64,000 nucleotides of DNA from Sepiola atlantica (GCA_963556195.1 OY744546.1:67816803-67880802), one strand, 5' to 3'. Positions 1 through 12,280 are shown, numbered from the stretch's first letter. A program made the numbers and translations. The notes: generated from the letters alone by a model not told the origin.

Positions 1-713
1 AATCCCAGTAAACGTTAAGGTAATCACCTGATTTCGGGGCAGGTTTTTCTGGCGACATTTTCAAGCAGAAAAGGCGTGTACAGGGACTGCCCTCAACCGG
101 GTGCAGCATGTACCGTTATGCTGATCTAGCGGAACGAGTTGGCAGTCTATTTGTCTATGTATCGATATATGGGTACTTATCTGTCCGTCTGTCTGTCTCT
201 TTCTCTCTCTCTCTCTCACTTGCCCACGTGTATACATCTAATCTGTCTCTACGATGTTTTCTGTGACTGCTTCTTTCTTTTTCTAACAAACGAATTGGAC
301 TAAACGGTGTATAACGGTTTGTACAATCATCGGTAACTAGAATACAACATCACGACCACTTGAAGAAAGTAAAATTCCAGAATAATGAATAAGTCAATGA
401 TTATCTCGATCGTTCTTAGTGAAGGAAAGAATGTGTTATTGTTCCGTGGAATTAACTCGTATGTGTGTATAAATACATACATACATATACACACAAATAC
501 CTATAAAGTCACAACTATATTTGTAAGTGTCGCCTACTAGACTAAATGTGATGCCTTATAATTATTATTTTATAATATTATTATTGTGTTTTTATAAACA
601 ATAGCCTAAGATTTGAGATGTCTAATTTCGTTGAGTTAATTGCGAGTAACTTTATGATTAATTATTTTCATAACGAATACAGAAACAACAGATCTTGATA
701 TAAACATTCGTTT
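1..713. other. Gene-free AT-rich stretch
   Basis: No coding region, RNA gene or repeat family recognised. A short CT/TCTG-rich microsatellite lies at about 180-220 and a TACA-type microsatellite at about 470-500. Confidence 0.5.
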
Positions 714-721
714 TTGTTTTA

Positions 722-2097
722 TTGGAATCCGTTTGTCTCACGAGACAATGCAGTTATCCGCCTCCGATTAGTTCGTTGCAAAATTTCAGCGTCTGCTGTT
801 ACTGTGCAAGCCTACGCCGAATTCAAAAGCTCTTGTGCAGTTGCCACAGACGTAGGTGGTGTCTGGTTGCGAGAGCTATATTGCAGTCCTCGGCCTCTGT
901 GATCTCTCTCTCTTTCTCAACTGCTGGTATCTCTACTCCTCTCCTCTGCTCTCATTTCCTCTCCTTTTCTCTCAATTCCTCTCCTCTCAATTCCTCTCCT
1001 TTTCTTTCCTCTCATTACCTCTCCTCTCTTCTCCTCTCCTCTCATTTCCTCTTATTTCCTTTCCTCTCATTTCCTCTCCTCTCCTCTCCTCTCAATTCCT
1101 CTCCTTTCCTTTCCTCTCATTTCCTCTCCTCTCCTCTTCTTTCAATTCCTCTCCTCTCAATTCCTCTCCTTTCCTTTCCTCTCATTTTCTCTCATTTCCT
1201 CTCCTCTTCTCTCCTGTCCTCTTCTCTCCTGTCCTCTTCTCTCCTCTCATTTCCTCTCCTTTCCTTTCCTCTCATTTCCTCTCCTCTCCTCTCAATTCCT
1301 CTCCTTTTCTTTCCTCTCATTACCTCTCCTCTCTTCTCCTCTCCTCTCATTTCCTCTCCTTTCCTTTCCTCTCATTTCCTCTCCTCTCCTCTTCTCTCAA
1401 TTCCTCTCCTCTCAATTCCTCTCCTTTTCTTTCCTCTCATTACCTCGCCTCTCTTCTCCTCTCCTCTCATTTCCTCTCATTTCCTTTCCTCTTATTTCCT
1501 CTCCTCTCCTCTCCTCTCAATTCCTCTCCTTTCCTTTCCTCTCATTTCCTCTCCTCTTCTCTTCTCTCAATTCCTCTCCTCTCAATTCCTCTTCTTTCCT
1601 TTCCTCTCATTTTCTCTCATTTCCTCTCCTCTTCTCTCCTGTCCTCTTCTCTCCTCTCATTTCCTCTCCTTTCCTTTCCTCTCATTTCCTCTCCTCTCCT
1701 CTCAATTCCTCTCCTTTTCTTTCCTCTCATTACCTCTCCTCTCTTCTCCTCTCCTCTCATTTCCTCTCCTTTCCTTTCCTCTCATTTCCTCTCCTCTCCT
1801 CTCCTCTCCTCTCAATTCCTCTCCTTTCCTTTCCTCTCATTTCCTCTCCTCTCCTCTTCTCTCAATTCCTCTCCTTTCCTTTCCTCTCATTTCCTCTCCT
1901 CTCCTCTTCTCTCAATTCCTCTCCTCCCAATTCCTCTCCTGTCCTTTCAACTCATTTCCTCTCCTCTCCTCTCCTCACTCATCTTGCAGCATGCCTTTGC
2001 AGCTCTTCTCCAGAAACTGAGATCTTCAGCGACGGACTCCCAGCCTGTTGGGTCGATGCCACCTGTCCTCATGCATCGCATGCAGACATCCTTGTAG
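722..2097 (-). pseudogene. Decayed LINE 3' end (copy A), split by a pyrimidine satellite
   Basis: On the minus strand, 2095 down to about 1980 encodes RYKDVCMRCMRTGG followed by GWESVAEDLSFWRR. This is the basic tail typical of many invertebrate LINE reverse transcriptase proteins (pattern RYKD.CK....W......R..WR). The frame then runs into about 1.07 kb of purine-rich tandem repeat and resumes at about 870-760 as TTYVCGNCTRAFEFG and LHSNSRR, the C2H2-like knuckle that ends such proteins. A second, unexpanded copy of the same tail lies at 2235-2525 on the same strand, so the repeat is an insertion or expansion inside the LINE tail. No RT domain is present in either copy. The Ser/Leu-rich frames on the plus strand are only translations of the repeat. 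The LINE clade cannot be fixed from this tail. Confidence 0.7.
905..1977. repeat. Polypyrimidine tandem repeat, about 1.07 kb
   Basis: Almost pure C/T on the plus strand, built from variants of CTCAATTCCTCTCCT, TTTCCTTTCCTCTCATTTCC and CTCCTCTTCTCT in nested higher-order arrangement. Blocks of about 80-100 bp recur several times with small changes. It separates the two halves of a LINE tail whose intact relative at about 2400-2425 contains a short purine run on the minus strand (aagaggagggaggagagg). Expansion of that coding run is the likely origin. A homopurine/homopyrimidine mirror-rich tract of this length can form triplex (H-DNA). Confidence 0.9.
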
Positions 2098-2234
2098 CGT
2101 TAGGAAGTAATTAACTGTAAAAGAAATAACGTATTAAGTGTTAAGTGGTTGTATGTTCGTACGTAAATTGAAACGTTTGATTGGTTGGCGAAAAAGAAAT
2201 AACGTATGAAGTGTTAAAAAATAAATTATTGTAA

Positions 2235-2525
2235 AGAAATTGTTGGCATCTGTCTGTCTCAGCAGACAATTGACTTTTTCGTCTCAGATTTGTTCGTTGC
2301 CGAATTGCAGCGTCAGCTGTGACTGTTCAAGTCTATACTGGATCCACAGACTCTGTTGCAGTTGCCACATATATAGGCTGTGTCTGCTGTTCGTGCTTTC
2401 ACCTCTCCTCCCTCCTCTTGGCGAACGCCTTTAAAGCTATTCTCTTGCTGCGGTTGTCAGTGACGGAATCCCAACATATTGGGAAACCTGCCATCATGGT
2501 TTGCTTGCATACATTTTTATAGCGA
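2235..2525 (-). pseudogene. Decayed LINE 3' end (copy B)
   Basis: The minus strand encodes RYKNVCKQTMMAG, then WDSVTDNRSKRIALK, then after a frameshift TAYICGNCNRVCGSS and DLNSH. The order matches copy A at 722-2097: basic tail, WxSVxxxxS core, then a C2H2-like knuckle with CxxC and a histidine. A stop codon and at least one frameshift break it, and the rest of the protein is missing. It lies about 140 bp from copy A in the same orientation, so the two may be a local duplication or two independent 5'-truncated insertions. Confidence 0.65.
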
Positions 2526-4436
2526 ATGCTTGTATAGCACAAGTTTTGAGCTCGCCATTAAGAATACCCTTCAAGATTTACCTAGATTTCGCTTTTTCGG
2601 CATACGTAAATCACACATCTTGGATCATATTGAGTAAACAACATTCTACTGAAAGAATAAACGGATTTAAATGATTCATGCATTGCTATAGTTTTTTCTC
2701 AATATGTATGCTCGTATGTATCCCTGGTAAAAAATTGTGTTGGATCTCAAACAGGTTCCATCCGTAATGGATACAAAATAAAATATCCATAGACTAAACT
2801 CTGTTGATAAAATAAATTATATATCAACTTCGATAGTCTGTAAAATTAATTATCCACTATTTAATCAAAGATGACAGATCAATATTTGTATCATGATGTA
2901 ATATGCATTATTTTGTTCAGACAGTAAAAACTAAGAATATAATAATCTTTGAATTTCCATTATCTTACAAAGAAACCGTTGACTATGAACCAGAAAAGTT
3001 ACTTCAGTTGTTACTTCGGTCCTGCTCGCTGGATCTACTTTGAACTGACTACAAATAATTACTTAATTACTTTTTTCTGTCCGGCTAAATCTGACCTTTC
3101 GCTTGGTATGTGTTGGTTCTCTCTATAATATACTGACGAGAAGCATCTATGCTTCGATCGACTAAGCAGAATAAATTATTAGGTTTCTGCATCATGTCTT
3201 TTGAACATGGTGTATTTTGGAATGCATGTAAACTATGTTTAAACTTATTCGACTAATATGAAATACGCATTTAAGTCTTTCTCAAGATATAGGCATACAT
3301 TTATCGTCTACCGATATCTCAGAACAAAATCAGTTAAAAATAATAGTATTTCTATTTGCAGAGTGGCAAAGCATCATGTGAGATATCAAATAGAGTCGAC
3401 CCGTAATGAATATGCAATGGTTTGATGCAACAAGTCCGGTCTTAAAAGTAAGCCACGACTACTTTTTAAAGTTTTTTCATCTGTGCACTATATTTTGAAT
3501 TAAAATGTAAACTTTGATTAAATTATTTATTTTCATTTATATATTACTGGTAATATATATTTTATATGAGCATATATAAATCTCAAAACGTAAGTGAAAT
3601 ATGCTATATCAATTCTATTGTGTATTTAATTTTATTTGATAAACCACTTTGTAGAAAACAAAGTTGACTCGTAATGGCTCAGCAATTCCTGTCGTAAATG
3701 TCAGAAATGAATTCATATATACGTAGAAATATTCCAATTATATACGCATGTAATTTTAATGTTAATAATACTTTTCGTATGTGGTTAGTTTCAAGCATCA
3801 TCCAATCATGTAATAAGAATGTTCATCAACCAATAGAAAAGCTTATTATTCTTTTACTTTGGATTGTTTTGTTTTTGTTTTTTTCTTAATGATGACTCAT
3901 TTGCATATATGTAAAAATAGAAGCTAATCTGATCTGCGGGCTGCTCTCAGTTGTATTCTGCAAGCATCATTGAAGGGCGAGATGGCTATGAATACAATAT
4001 ACCGTTGAAATGCACTGCAACCTTCATCATCTTAAACCTTGTACATGTTTATCTATAGCGCTATGTATTGGTACTAGTTTATGCTACCTGTCTATCTTCC
4101 AACTTTAACGGGCTCAACCAGATAATTACAACCGCACTAGACACTGCCCGCCTAGATATATGTTCCACTGTCTGTTTATGGATGTACACTAATAACTGGG
4201 TGTGTTTTCTGTCTGGTTTATTGTTGTGGGTGAACCTACCTACCCTTTAATAACTAAATGGTAGCAACCGGCTACCATAAATACCGGCTTTTGTCGGGAG
4301 AACATGGGTACCACATTTTGACACTAGCACTGCCAACACTGAATTGTGTATAATTTCTCTGTTCAATACAATTCATTATTATTATCTCTAAACCTGCTGT
4401 TCTTTTATTTCATTGTTGGTACTCCTAAACGGGTCC

Positions 4437-4438
<2 letters not shown>
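2526..4438. other. Gene-free AT-rich stretch
   Basis: Short open frames here (for example 3698-3889 and 4068-4250) have no recognisable similarity and composition typical of noncoding AT-rich DNA. No RNA gene or terminal repeats seen. Confidence 0.5.
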
Positions 4439-4497
<59 letters not shown>

Positions 4498-4535
4498 ATG
4501 TATATATATATATATAAAGAGAGAGAGAGAGAGAC
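4439..4535. repeat. (TA)n tract followed by (GA)n
   Basis: Perfect TA dinucleotides to about 4492, a short TATG interruption, more TA to 4516, then GAGAGA. The YIYIYI frames through it on both strands are artefacts. Confidence 0.95.
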
Positions 4536-4579
4536 AGATAAGATAACCTAGATATTTGTATGGGTTTTTTCACAGACAT

Positions 4580-4582
<3 letters not shown>

Positions 4583-4653
<71 letters not shown>
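4583..4653. repeat. (TA)n tract
   Basis: About 35 TA repeats directly abutting the PLE-terminus palindrome that follows. Confidence 0.95.
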
Positions 4654-4656
<3 letters not shown>

Positions 4657-4745
4657 AGTTTCTGAAAGGCTGTGGGCAATGCAAATTCCGGGTAAGATGC
4701 ATCTTACCCGGAATTTGCATTGCCCACAGCCTTTCAAAACCTTTT
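4654..4745. repeat. Palindrome made of two PLE 5' termini, joined tail to tail
   Basis: Left arm 4654-4699 and right arm 4700-4745 are near-perfect reverse complements centred on gatgcatc. Each arm holds the segment found just upstream of the ORF start in the intact PLE copies (compare 27313-27375): aaggctgtgggcaatgc on the left, gcattgcccacagcctt on the right. The right arm continues with the tactactactataccca-like junction. No PLE body is present, so this is a minimal inverted dimer of the PLE terminus beside (TA)n. Confidence 0.85.
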
Positions 4746-5857
4746 ACTACTACTATACCCACAACACTTATAATACTGACGGAACGGTTATTGTTAGCTC
4801 ACTTTAGTTAAGCACTGTGGTGCTCTGTCAATCCCGGTTGAGTGACCACTTCCAATATCGCGGGCCGTATGCTGTAGGGCGGCGACAATTCCCTGTCTTA
4901 AAACTGCAATAACTAATGTCGGTTAACTTATTATGATATACATGTTACTTGGGATAGCTTTCAAATTATATATTACTAAGCACCATTCTGTCTTTTGAAG
5001 AAACTGGCTCAATCATCCTAAGGAATACTATACCAGACATTATGTTACCATTTCGTCTTTCGTATTAAAAGAATCAGATAATTTTCAGGAGATCTCACGT
5101 ACAAATTTATAGAACATAAAATTATTCTGTAAATAAATGTCTGTATTTAAAAAAAAATTCATGTAGGTGTACGATAGAGATGGATGAACTATTGCAATAA
5201 AAACATGTCTAATCAACTACGATATTGATATTTAAGTAACCATGGGGAAAATCCGTAGTAGAGTTAATGGATTTACAAGAATATAAAACCTTCATGAGTC
5301 AAAGTTAAAACACCTGGAACGTCCGATTTACAATGGTAAGCGTCAACTTTGCCACACAGAGTAATTATAATACTTGCATTGTCAATCTTTTGATGCGCCA
5401 TCAGGCATTGCGCTGCGCGTAACTGCCAACATTCTCGGTCAATAATCTTTCGTTAGTAGCGGCACTTGCACATATTCTCAGCAACAGCTGGAAATCAGGC
5501 ACAATTGTCTTTCAATGATGAAAATTTATTAAAATGGATTTTCTCCGACAGAAACGGCATAATAGTTGAAGAGATGCCTCCCCCAAAGTGTTGTATAATT
5601 AAGTACATTCGACAAAGGTAATACATTATCATAGGAAATTAGATTAGCCGTCTTAGCACGGAAGAATCGAGTTTGCTGAACATAAAAGATTTGCGCCATA
5701 TATTATCCATACCCGTATTTGCAAATTAATATATAATGCTACTAAAGCTTGTGCCAAACATCCTCATTTCAAATTCAATTACAGGATTGTTATTTAGTAA
5801 AATGTTGAAAATATAATGCTCAAGAGTAAGGACTCTAAATAAGACATTGAAATCCAG
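4746..5857. other. Gene-free stretch
   Basis: No gene or known repeat recognised between the PLE terminus palindrome and the telomere-like block. Confidence 0.5.
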
Positions 5858-6072
5858 TTAGGGTTAGGGTTAGGGTGAGAGTTAGGGTTAGGGTAAGGGT
5901 TAAGGTTAGGGTTTGGGTAAGGGTTAGGGTTAGGGTTAGGGTTAGGGTAAGGGTTAGGGGCAAGGTTAGGGTTAGGGTAAGGGTAAGGGTTAGGGTTAAG
6001 GTTAGGGTTAGGGTTAGGGTTAGGGTTAGGGGTAAGGGTTAGGGTTAGTGTTAGGGTTAGGGGTTAGGGTTA
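5858..6072 (+). repeat. Interstitial telomere-like repeat (TTAGGG)n
   Basis: About 215 bp of degenerate TTAGGG units, with variants TAAGGG, TTAGGGG, TTTGGG and gagagttaggg. The G-rich strand is the plus strand. TTAGGG is the usual metazoan telomere repeat. Ordinary sequence on both sides shows the block is internal, either a repair scar or an ancient fusion or insertion of telomeric DNA. Confidence 0.92.
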
Positions 6073-7680
6073 TAATAACACTTAATCTCTATAGGATACA
6101 TAGATATCAGAGTATTCATTAAATATTCTCCTTTTTTCTCAAAGCTTGAGTTAGTAAAACATGAGAGAACATTACTCTCATTAGCCCTACTTGAACACTT
6201 AACAATGTTATAGTTTATTTATATTATGGCTTTTTCATTGTTTGTCTGGATTCCAGGACAACAATTTATCTAGTCTGGTGGAGTATCTAGCCTAGTCGTT
6301 TTACTGAACGGAACATCACTTTAAGAAAGTGAACCATTTGTTCGTATAAGCCAGTGTATAGCTGTGTCGAGGGTATATTACTTGGTCTTGGAATACTATG
6401 TTATTTTAAATATTTAGTCAGTGTTTACTTGTAGGATGGAGTATCCTCATGTCAGGTAGTCCTGATAAACCGTTATGCAGAGAGATTGACCACATTAACG
6501 CCTGATGTCTTGTAGAAATACTAAATCTCTCAGTGTGAGGTGAATCAGCTGACGTGCGGTTAAAATAGAAGGTGATTGTTGTTCGCACCGAATTATTTTC
6601 TGCGAGTAAAATCAACTGCGTGAAAATATGGTTTCAGTTAAGGCTGTCAAAATTGCCAGATATCTTGTATTAAAAAGATCACAGCCGGTGAAACTCCGTG
6701 CAAAACAGATCTATGTTAAGAACGCGTAAATATACGTCGACGACGGGAAGCAGCTTTTACTTGTTTCATTACTATAAAATATAATGAAAAATAACTGAAA
6801 AGCCCCCCCCCCGATGAAATATGCCCCATGGACCCCTAAGAGGTGGGTTTATAGATTCGGGAATACTCCCATCATCTTACTCTGTGAATTTTACATAAGA
6901 ATACACTTTTATATGTTATGTATAAAAATATGTTGAATTAAAATAAGTTTTGAAGAGAAAAACAAATGCAAAACCTATAACGATGACGTCATATACCTAT
7001 TACTGTGACGTCACGTGCACCAGAATAAGTTGGTTGAGAACAAAATTATTATTGCATAATTACATTGGCTGATTTCCAAATTACTACTGAATAACATTAG
7101 AAAAGTTTGAAAAAACCAGACCCGCTGCCGAAGACTGGCCCCGTTGACCCCCAGCAACATGTTTTTTTTTTGTTGTAATTTTGAGATATTATGATCCCAG
7201 GTGTTGTACGGTGCTGAAGATGTCAACTTTTTGACATGTCGCCGCGTAGTTTTTGAGGAGAAGCTGGCCATACAAACAGACAGACAAACAAACAGACATA
7301 CAGACAAGTGCCCTTTATAGAGGAGAAGATTAGATTGTTTATTATTTAGTGTATTCCATTCCATGTAAATGTGGACAAAGAAAATTAAATCTGTACCTGT
7401 CTTCTATTAAACGTGAAGCTAGGAGAAAACCCGAAAGCAGTAATGCATAGAGAAATTGATTAAGCGGATATAGATAACAAGCTATCGAGTAAAAGGAAAC
7501 AAATCTGCCTCTGTCGAAGTAAACATAATCTATCGCAAGGAGATACGGTTTAGGGTTAGACGACTTGAAAAATCAGCGCATATGTTTGGCTTTCTTGCCG
7601 AATGTATGCCGCTATTTACGTTGACTTTAATGTGGAGAATTTAATGCACTACAAAAATAAAAAAATGGCCATATAAGACT
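6073..7680. other. Gene-free stretch with degenerate repeat DNA
   Basis: No supportable gene. At 6800-7320 there is material of dispersed-repeat character: a C9 run, duplicated 'gacgtca' motifs at about 6984-7012, and a run of CAAACAGACAGA-like repeats at 7273-7305. No terminal repeats were found, so I do not assign a family. Confidence 0.4.
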
Positions 7681-7997
7681 GGTCTCTCTATCACTGTCTC
7701 TCCATCACTTTCTCTATCTTTCTCTTTCTCACTCTTTATCTCTTTCTCTTTTATTCTCTCTCTCCCTCTCTCTTTTTTTCTATCTCAATATATGCATATA
7801 TATATATATATATATATAAATATATATATATATTTATTATATATATATATGTATATATGTATATATATATGTATTTATGTGTATGTATATATATGTATAT
7901 ATATATATGTATATATATATATGTATATATATGTATATATATGTATATATATACATTGATATATATATATATGTGTGTGTATATATGTATATATATA
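7681..7997. repeat. CT-rich microsatellite then TA/TATG tracts
   Basis: CTCT/TTTCTC-rich from 7681 to about 7785, then TA repeats with frequent TATG and TATT interruptions to 7997. Confidence 0.9.
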
Positions 7998-8014
7998 GCA
8001 ACACATTCATACGG

Positions 8015-8307
8015 ACCAAAACTTAGGTTTAGTATACGGAACGCTTATGTTTTTGTCTTTTAAGGGAAGTGGGGTCTGATCAACTCTGCTGGGAAGCCAT
8101 GAAATTAAATTCTGTCTTGTTTTTAAATTCCCGAAACAGTTCTTGATGGTAAACGACTGATGATCACTTAAATAATGTTAGAAGCAAACTAATATAATAA
8201 CTGTAAAAGTTAAATTGACTTACATGAGTGATTTTCCACTGAACAATATGGGACTTAAGGTTTTTTTTTAAATTTTTAATATAGTTTTAATGGTTGAGAA
8301 ACTTCCA

Positions 8308-8312
<5 letters not shown>
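8015..8312. repeat. Dispersed repeat family, copy 1 (second copy at 39590-39906)
   Basis: Shares many blocks in the same order with 39590-39906, including tatacggaac, gaagccatgaaat, ccgaaacagtt, actgatgatc and agttttaatggttgaga, and like it ends at a (TA)n tract. A shorter relative of the middle part lies at about 38585-38680. No coding capacity; class unknown. Confidence 0.75.

Positions 8313-8367
<55 letters not shown>
8313..8367. repeat. (TA)n tract
   Basis: Perfect TA run at the end of the dispersed repeat; the matching element at 39590 also ends in (TA)n. Confidence 0.95.
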
Positions 8368-8370
<3 letters not shown>

Positions 8371-8439
8371 TGTAGATTTCAATTTTGTGTTGAGAATCTG
8401 AATTACAGAGCTCAATGTAATTTAAACAGAGCAAAACAG

Positions 8440-8561
8440 AATTATAAAAAGAAAAACTATACACACACGTGGTTGTTTATACATCTGAGGAGACCTAATT
8501 AAAGGGGTCGAAATAAGTTATAATGTGTACAACCTTAATGTGTGTATAGTTTTTCTTTTTA

Positions 8562-8566
<5 letters not shown>
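8440..8566. repeat. Foldback between two (TA)n tracts
   Basis: Left arm 8440-8468 and right arm 8539-8566 are inverted copies of ttataaaaagaaaaactat followed by an ACAC run, with about 70 bp between them. The right arm runs straight into (TA)n at 8567-8617. Confidence 0.8.
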
Positions 8567-8617
<51 letters not shown>

Positions 8618-8620
<3 letters not shown>

Positions 8621-10262
8621 CATAATAGATTTACAATATGCATCATTTCTTTCAGAAATAATGTTTCTGGGGTTATGTTAAAGCTTTATTTTTAAATAAA
8701 TTACGGTGACAGACTGTTGATGGCATCTTCATTAATAACTGACAGATTCCGAAGAGATGCGTGATGTGCTCAGTCGACCGTTTGATCATGTTCTCTAGAT
8801 ATTCATGAATGTTCAATAGACGAAAAAACTTGCCTGAATAAGTGCTACATTATTTTTTGCATACGTTTTACATCCTGTTTTAAGTATCTTACGACGATTG
8901 CTTATGTGTTTTACGCTGGACTGTAGTTTCGATTTCGCAGTCGTAAACGGGTTCTGTAAAGCTTCACTGTCTGATATTAATACGACGGTCAGGATTCAAA
9001 AAAAAAAATCTTAAATAGTTTCTGCCTTACAAATACCACCATATTATACTTTGTTTTAAGTATTTACATATTTTAATATTCGATTTTTCGGATAGAGTCG
9101 AAGAATGTTCTCGGAATTGATTAGCTGCGCTAGTGTGAATGTAAACGTGCATTAATTTGAAGAGATTTCAGTAAATTTATTGTCGTGCACTCGGCATTTC
9201 CCGGACCTCATTAACGATCCCTATGCGCACTTACACAATGCATCTAAGTCCTTATATAGTTTTTTTTATAATGTTCAAGTTCTCAATCAAATAAAATAAA
9301 GTGAGATATAATATTTCGTTTTTCTGTATATCACACGCGGACTGGGACTGTTCGATAATATTATACTGACTTTAATCACAATTAAATATTTTTCTCGAAT
9401 ACTGAAGGTAATGTAGTTTTAGAATTCTAAAACAATGCATTAGTTCGTGGGCAAACAAACAAACAAACAAATACGATCTATTACTTTATACATAGACCTA
9501 GAGTGAATGTATGTGAGTGTCTGACCGAGACAAAGAGGAAGATGGAGAGGTAATGGTGACATAGATAAATGATGAAGAGAAAAAGATGATAGAAAAATAA
9601 ACGCCCATTTTCGGATTTTTTCAGATTCCTTGGTCTTAGCTTGATTACACCTTCAAGCGTTTTTACTTGATTTGTTCATCATGAGTTGCGGACAAATACT
9701 TAATTGTCTATGTCTTACATAACTCATTAACGAAGGAAAATTAAGTGCACTTCGTGATTTATACTGTAAAACGTTTGTTCTTTCGACAGGCTTTGTCTAT
9801 TATACTACTTGATGTTCAAAGTAACATCATAAGAAAGGACTGAAAGTGATATAGTAAGTGAGAAAGTATGTGTGCGAGAGAGAAAGAGAGAGGTATACTC
9901 TCTGACAATATGTCTTAGTGCAAATAATATCATTATATATCAACCTCTTAAATTATAGCTAACACACATCTCTACTCAGACGAGACGTCTAAGTTCTCAA
10001 GAGTCACAAAATAAATTATATATATGTGTTATCTAAAATAATAACGGCACAACTGAATTCGATCTCATGTAATCGAGGTACATTTTTTTTCGATCGTCTC
10101 CCGGAGTAAATTTTGCTTGAATTTAAGGCGTATACAACCACACAACAGGACATTTTTAAATAGTTTTAAAACAAAGGTGTATTCAAAAGACAGAACATAA
10201 ATCTGCAATAGTGAAAAGAGAGAGAGAAAGAGAAAGATAGACATATATATGTATATATATAT
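8618..10262. other. Gene-free stretch
   Basis: No gene or known repeat recognised. Minor microsatellites: an AAAC run at about 9451-9472 and GA-rich runs at about 9870-9893 and 10217-10242. Confidence 0.5.
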
Positions 10263-10460
10263 TGTTGTGAAGTTGTTCTACAGTAAATAATAAATAAAGG
10301 AAGTCAAGTCGAGGGTTGGTTTAACAAGTGTATTAACAAAGTAAGAAAGTGACTAGCTCTTGGCTAGACAGTTACAAAGCTGTTTTGTCTTCTGGTGTCT
10401 CGCACTATTTATAGTGACAACCGGTGTTGTTTCTCTTGTGTAAGAACGGCCGGTGTAACA
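10263..10460. mobile_element. Possible solo LTR, 198 bp
   Basis: The segment starts TGTTGTGAAG and ends CGGTGTAACA, so it has TG...CA ends. It contains a TATA-like ctataaatag on the minus strand and AATAAA-type signals on the plus strand. It lies between short TA repeats that could hide a 5-bp target duplication. No second LTR, primer-binding site or gag-pol frame is nearby. Orientation and family are uncertain. Confidence 0.4.
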
Positions 10461-11049
10461 TATATATATATATAGAGAGAGAGAGATAGAGAGTAAATGA
10501 AAGATAGAGAGAGAAATACATAGATCGGAGGAAGAGTAATAATATGCTTACAATAGTTCCTACACGTGTGCTGTAACAGGTTGGGCAGCACGCGTAAAAC
10601 ACGTCTTCTCTCATTCGAGTATCGTCGGCTAAAATAACACAAGAGGTCCCACCGGAAGTCAAATGATTTTCATAACTTTTGCTTGGTATAACTCTCTGAC
10701 TCCTATCACTCATAGATGTCCGTTACACTCAACACGTGGCATATGATCACTGATCATACTTATTCGTACTTGTTAAACATCTGACTTCACCAATTCTATC
10801 GTTAGCTGCGTTATATTAGTATTATCTACATAATAATAATTTTCATTACTAAGATACGACTTTAAAAATTGATCATTAATAATTGATGAACATAAATAGA
10901 TACCTGAAATTTCCATGAAGTTAGGTTTATAGCTCAATAGTGTATACATTACTACAGCTCAAATTACGAATATAGTTATTTTATAACTGTTCCGAATTTG
11001 GTTCGAAAAATATTATTTCAAATAATTGTTTCTGCCTATTCTAAAATAC

Positions 11050-11052
<3 letters not shown>
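10461..11052. other. Gene-free stretch
   Basis: A short TA/GA microsatellite at 10460-10512, then sequence with no recognisable gene. Open frames at 10405-10713 run through microsatellite and show no domain. Confidence 0.45.
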
Positions 11053-11132
<80 letters not shown>

Positions 11133-11196
11133 TATATACAGCTACCAAATATTGACAATAATAAATCGTATCTTAGTGTAGGAAATCACACTTTGC

Positions 11197-11272
<76 letters not shown>

Positions 11273-11442
11273 GTCTATCTTCGGGAGGATGAGGTAAATC
11301 AGGTATAGGCCATGTGTTAGTATGCATACAAGGTTTTGGCTGGAAGTAGGTACTAAGTACGAAACTAGATATCTAGACATTAGTTGTCTATTATATTTCA
11401 CAATCTTTGCCTGTAACTGAAGATGCTTACTGGATATACATA

Positions 11443-11484
<42 letters not shown>
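11053..11484. repeat. Three (TA)n tracts
   Basis: Tracts at about 11053-11130, 11201-11270 and 11441-11484 with short unique segments between. The last one abuts the foldback at 11485. Confidence 0.92.
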
Positions 11485-11486
<2 letters not shown>

Positions 11487-12082
11487 AGTATCATTAAAAA
11501 ATAACGGACATCTTGTGTCTGGATATTTTTTCTATGATCCTTTCCGTTTTTCTGATTAGGTTCTTAGTTTCAGACGGAAACTGGCTAGTAAAATTTAATC
11601 TTGTTAATAGCTAGTTTTTCTGTTTTAATGTATAGGGCTTCGAGTATAAACAGCATTTCTGCCCCCGTTCGCATATCCGTAAACTTCTAGTAGATAACAC
11701 AAAAATCATCGCACAAAATACTAATACACTTAAACTCCACATACTCGAAGCCCTATACATAAAAAAAGGAAAAAACAGCTATTAACAAGATTAATTATAC
11801 TATTATTACTAATATACTCAAATGCCTATAAATATAAATTTAAATTAAACACAGTCCTTTATTTTTCCCGCCTAAATAGAATATATATTCACCCATAGGT
11901 CTATGCCTGGTTAACATTACTCCACTGACGATAGACCTGGAAGGGTCCGAAAGCGCTTTGGAAAGCTTTGGCAATTTTATCAGCCAGTTTCCGTCTGAAA
12001 CTAAGAACCTAATTAGAAAAACGGAAAGGATCATAGAAAAAATATCCAGACACAAGATGTCCGTTATTTTTAATGATACTTG
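11485..12082. repeat. Nested foldback, about 600 bp, flanked by (TA)n
   Basis: Outer arms 11485-11586 and 11981-12082 are near-perfect reverse complements of about 100 bp. Inner arms 11596-11646 and 11743-11794 are also inverted copies and include agggcttcgagta. The structure is bounded by (TA)n on both sides. The outer arm is a family also seen at 20130-20245, 47738-47788 and 47878-47922. Confidence 0.85.
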
Positions 12083-12112
12083 TATAAGAGCAAAGATGCT
12101 GCCAAGATACAT
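11910..12112 (+). pseudogene. Fragment resembling the N-terminal region of a PLE protein
   Basis: The plus strand reads [19 protein letters not shown], then [19 protein letters not shown], then [12 protein letters not shown] before running into (TA)n. The same peptide, changed at many sites, is encoded at 20130-20240 (FISQFPPDAKTLIRQ, then ISRHKSCIIFN), which argues that it was once coding. Its spacing resembles the N-terminal motif of the intact PLE (RLSEKRAKASCQIRFLK, then RCLKHNITPNTI), a basic helix ahead of a short Cys-containing motif and LP/TP. The link to a different PLE family is inference, and the rest of the protein is absent. Confidence 0.4.
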
Positions 12113-12185
12113 ATATATATATATATATATATACATATATATATGTATATATATATATATATATATAAACATATATATATATAAA

Positions 12186-12280
<95 letters not shown>

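Noticed and set aside
722..2020. 432- and 413-codon Ser/Leu/Phe-rich open frames on the plus strand
   Set aside because: They are translations of the C/T tandem repeat; the real remnant is the LINE tail on the minus strand.
4388..4811. Open frames rich in alternating Tyr-Ile
   Set aside because: Direct translation of (TA)n; the same occurs at all other TA tracts in the window.
6418..6615. 65-codon frame on the minus strand
   Set aside because: No start context, splice sites, domain or composition signal.
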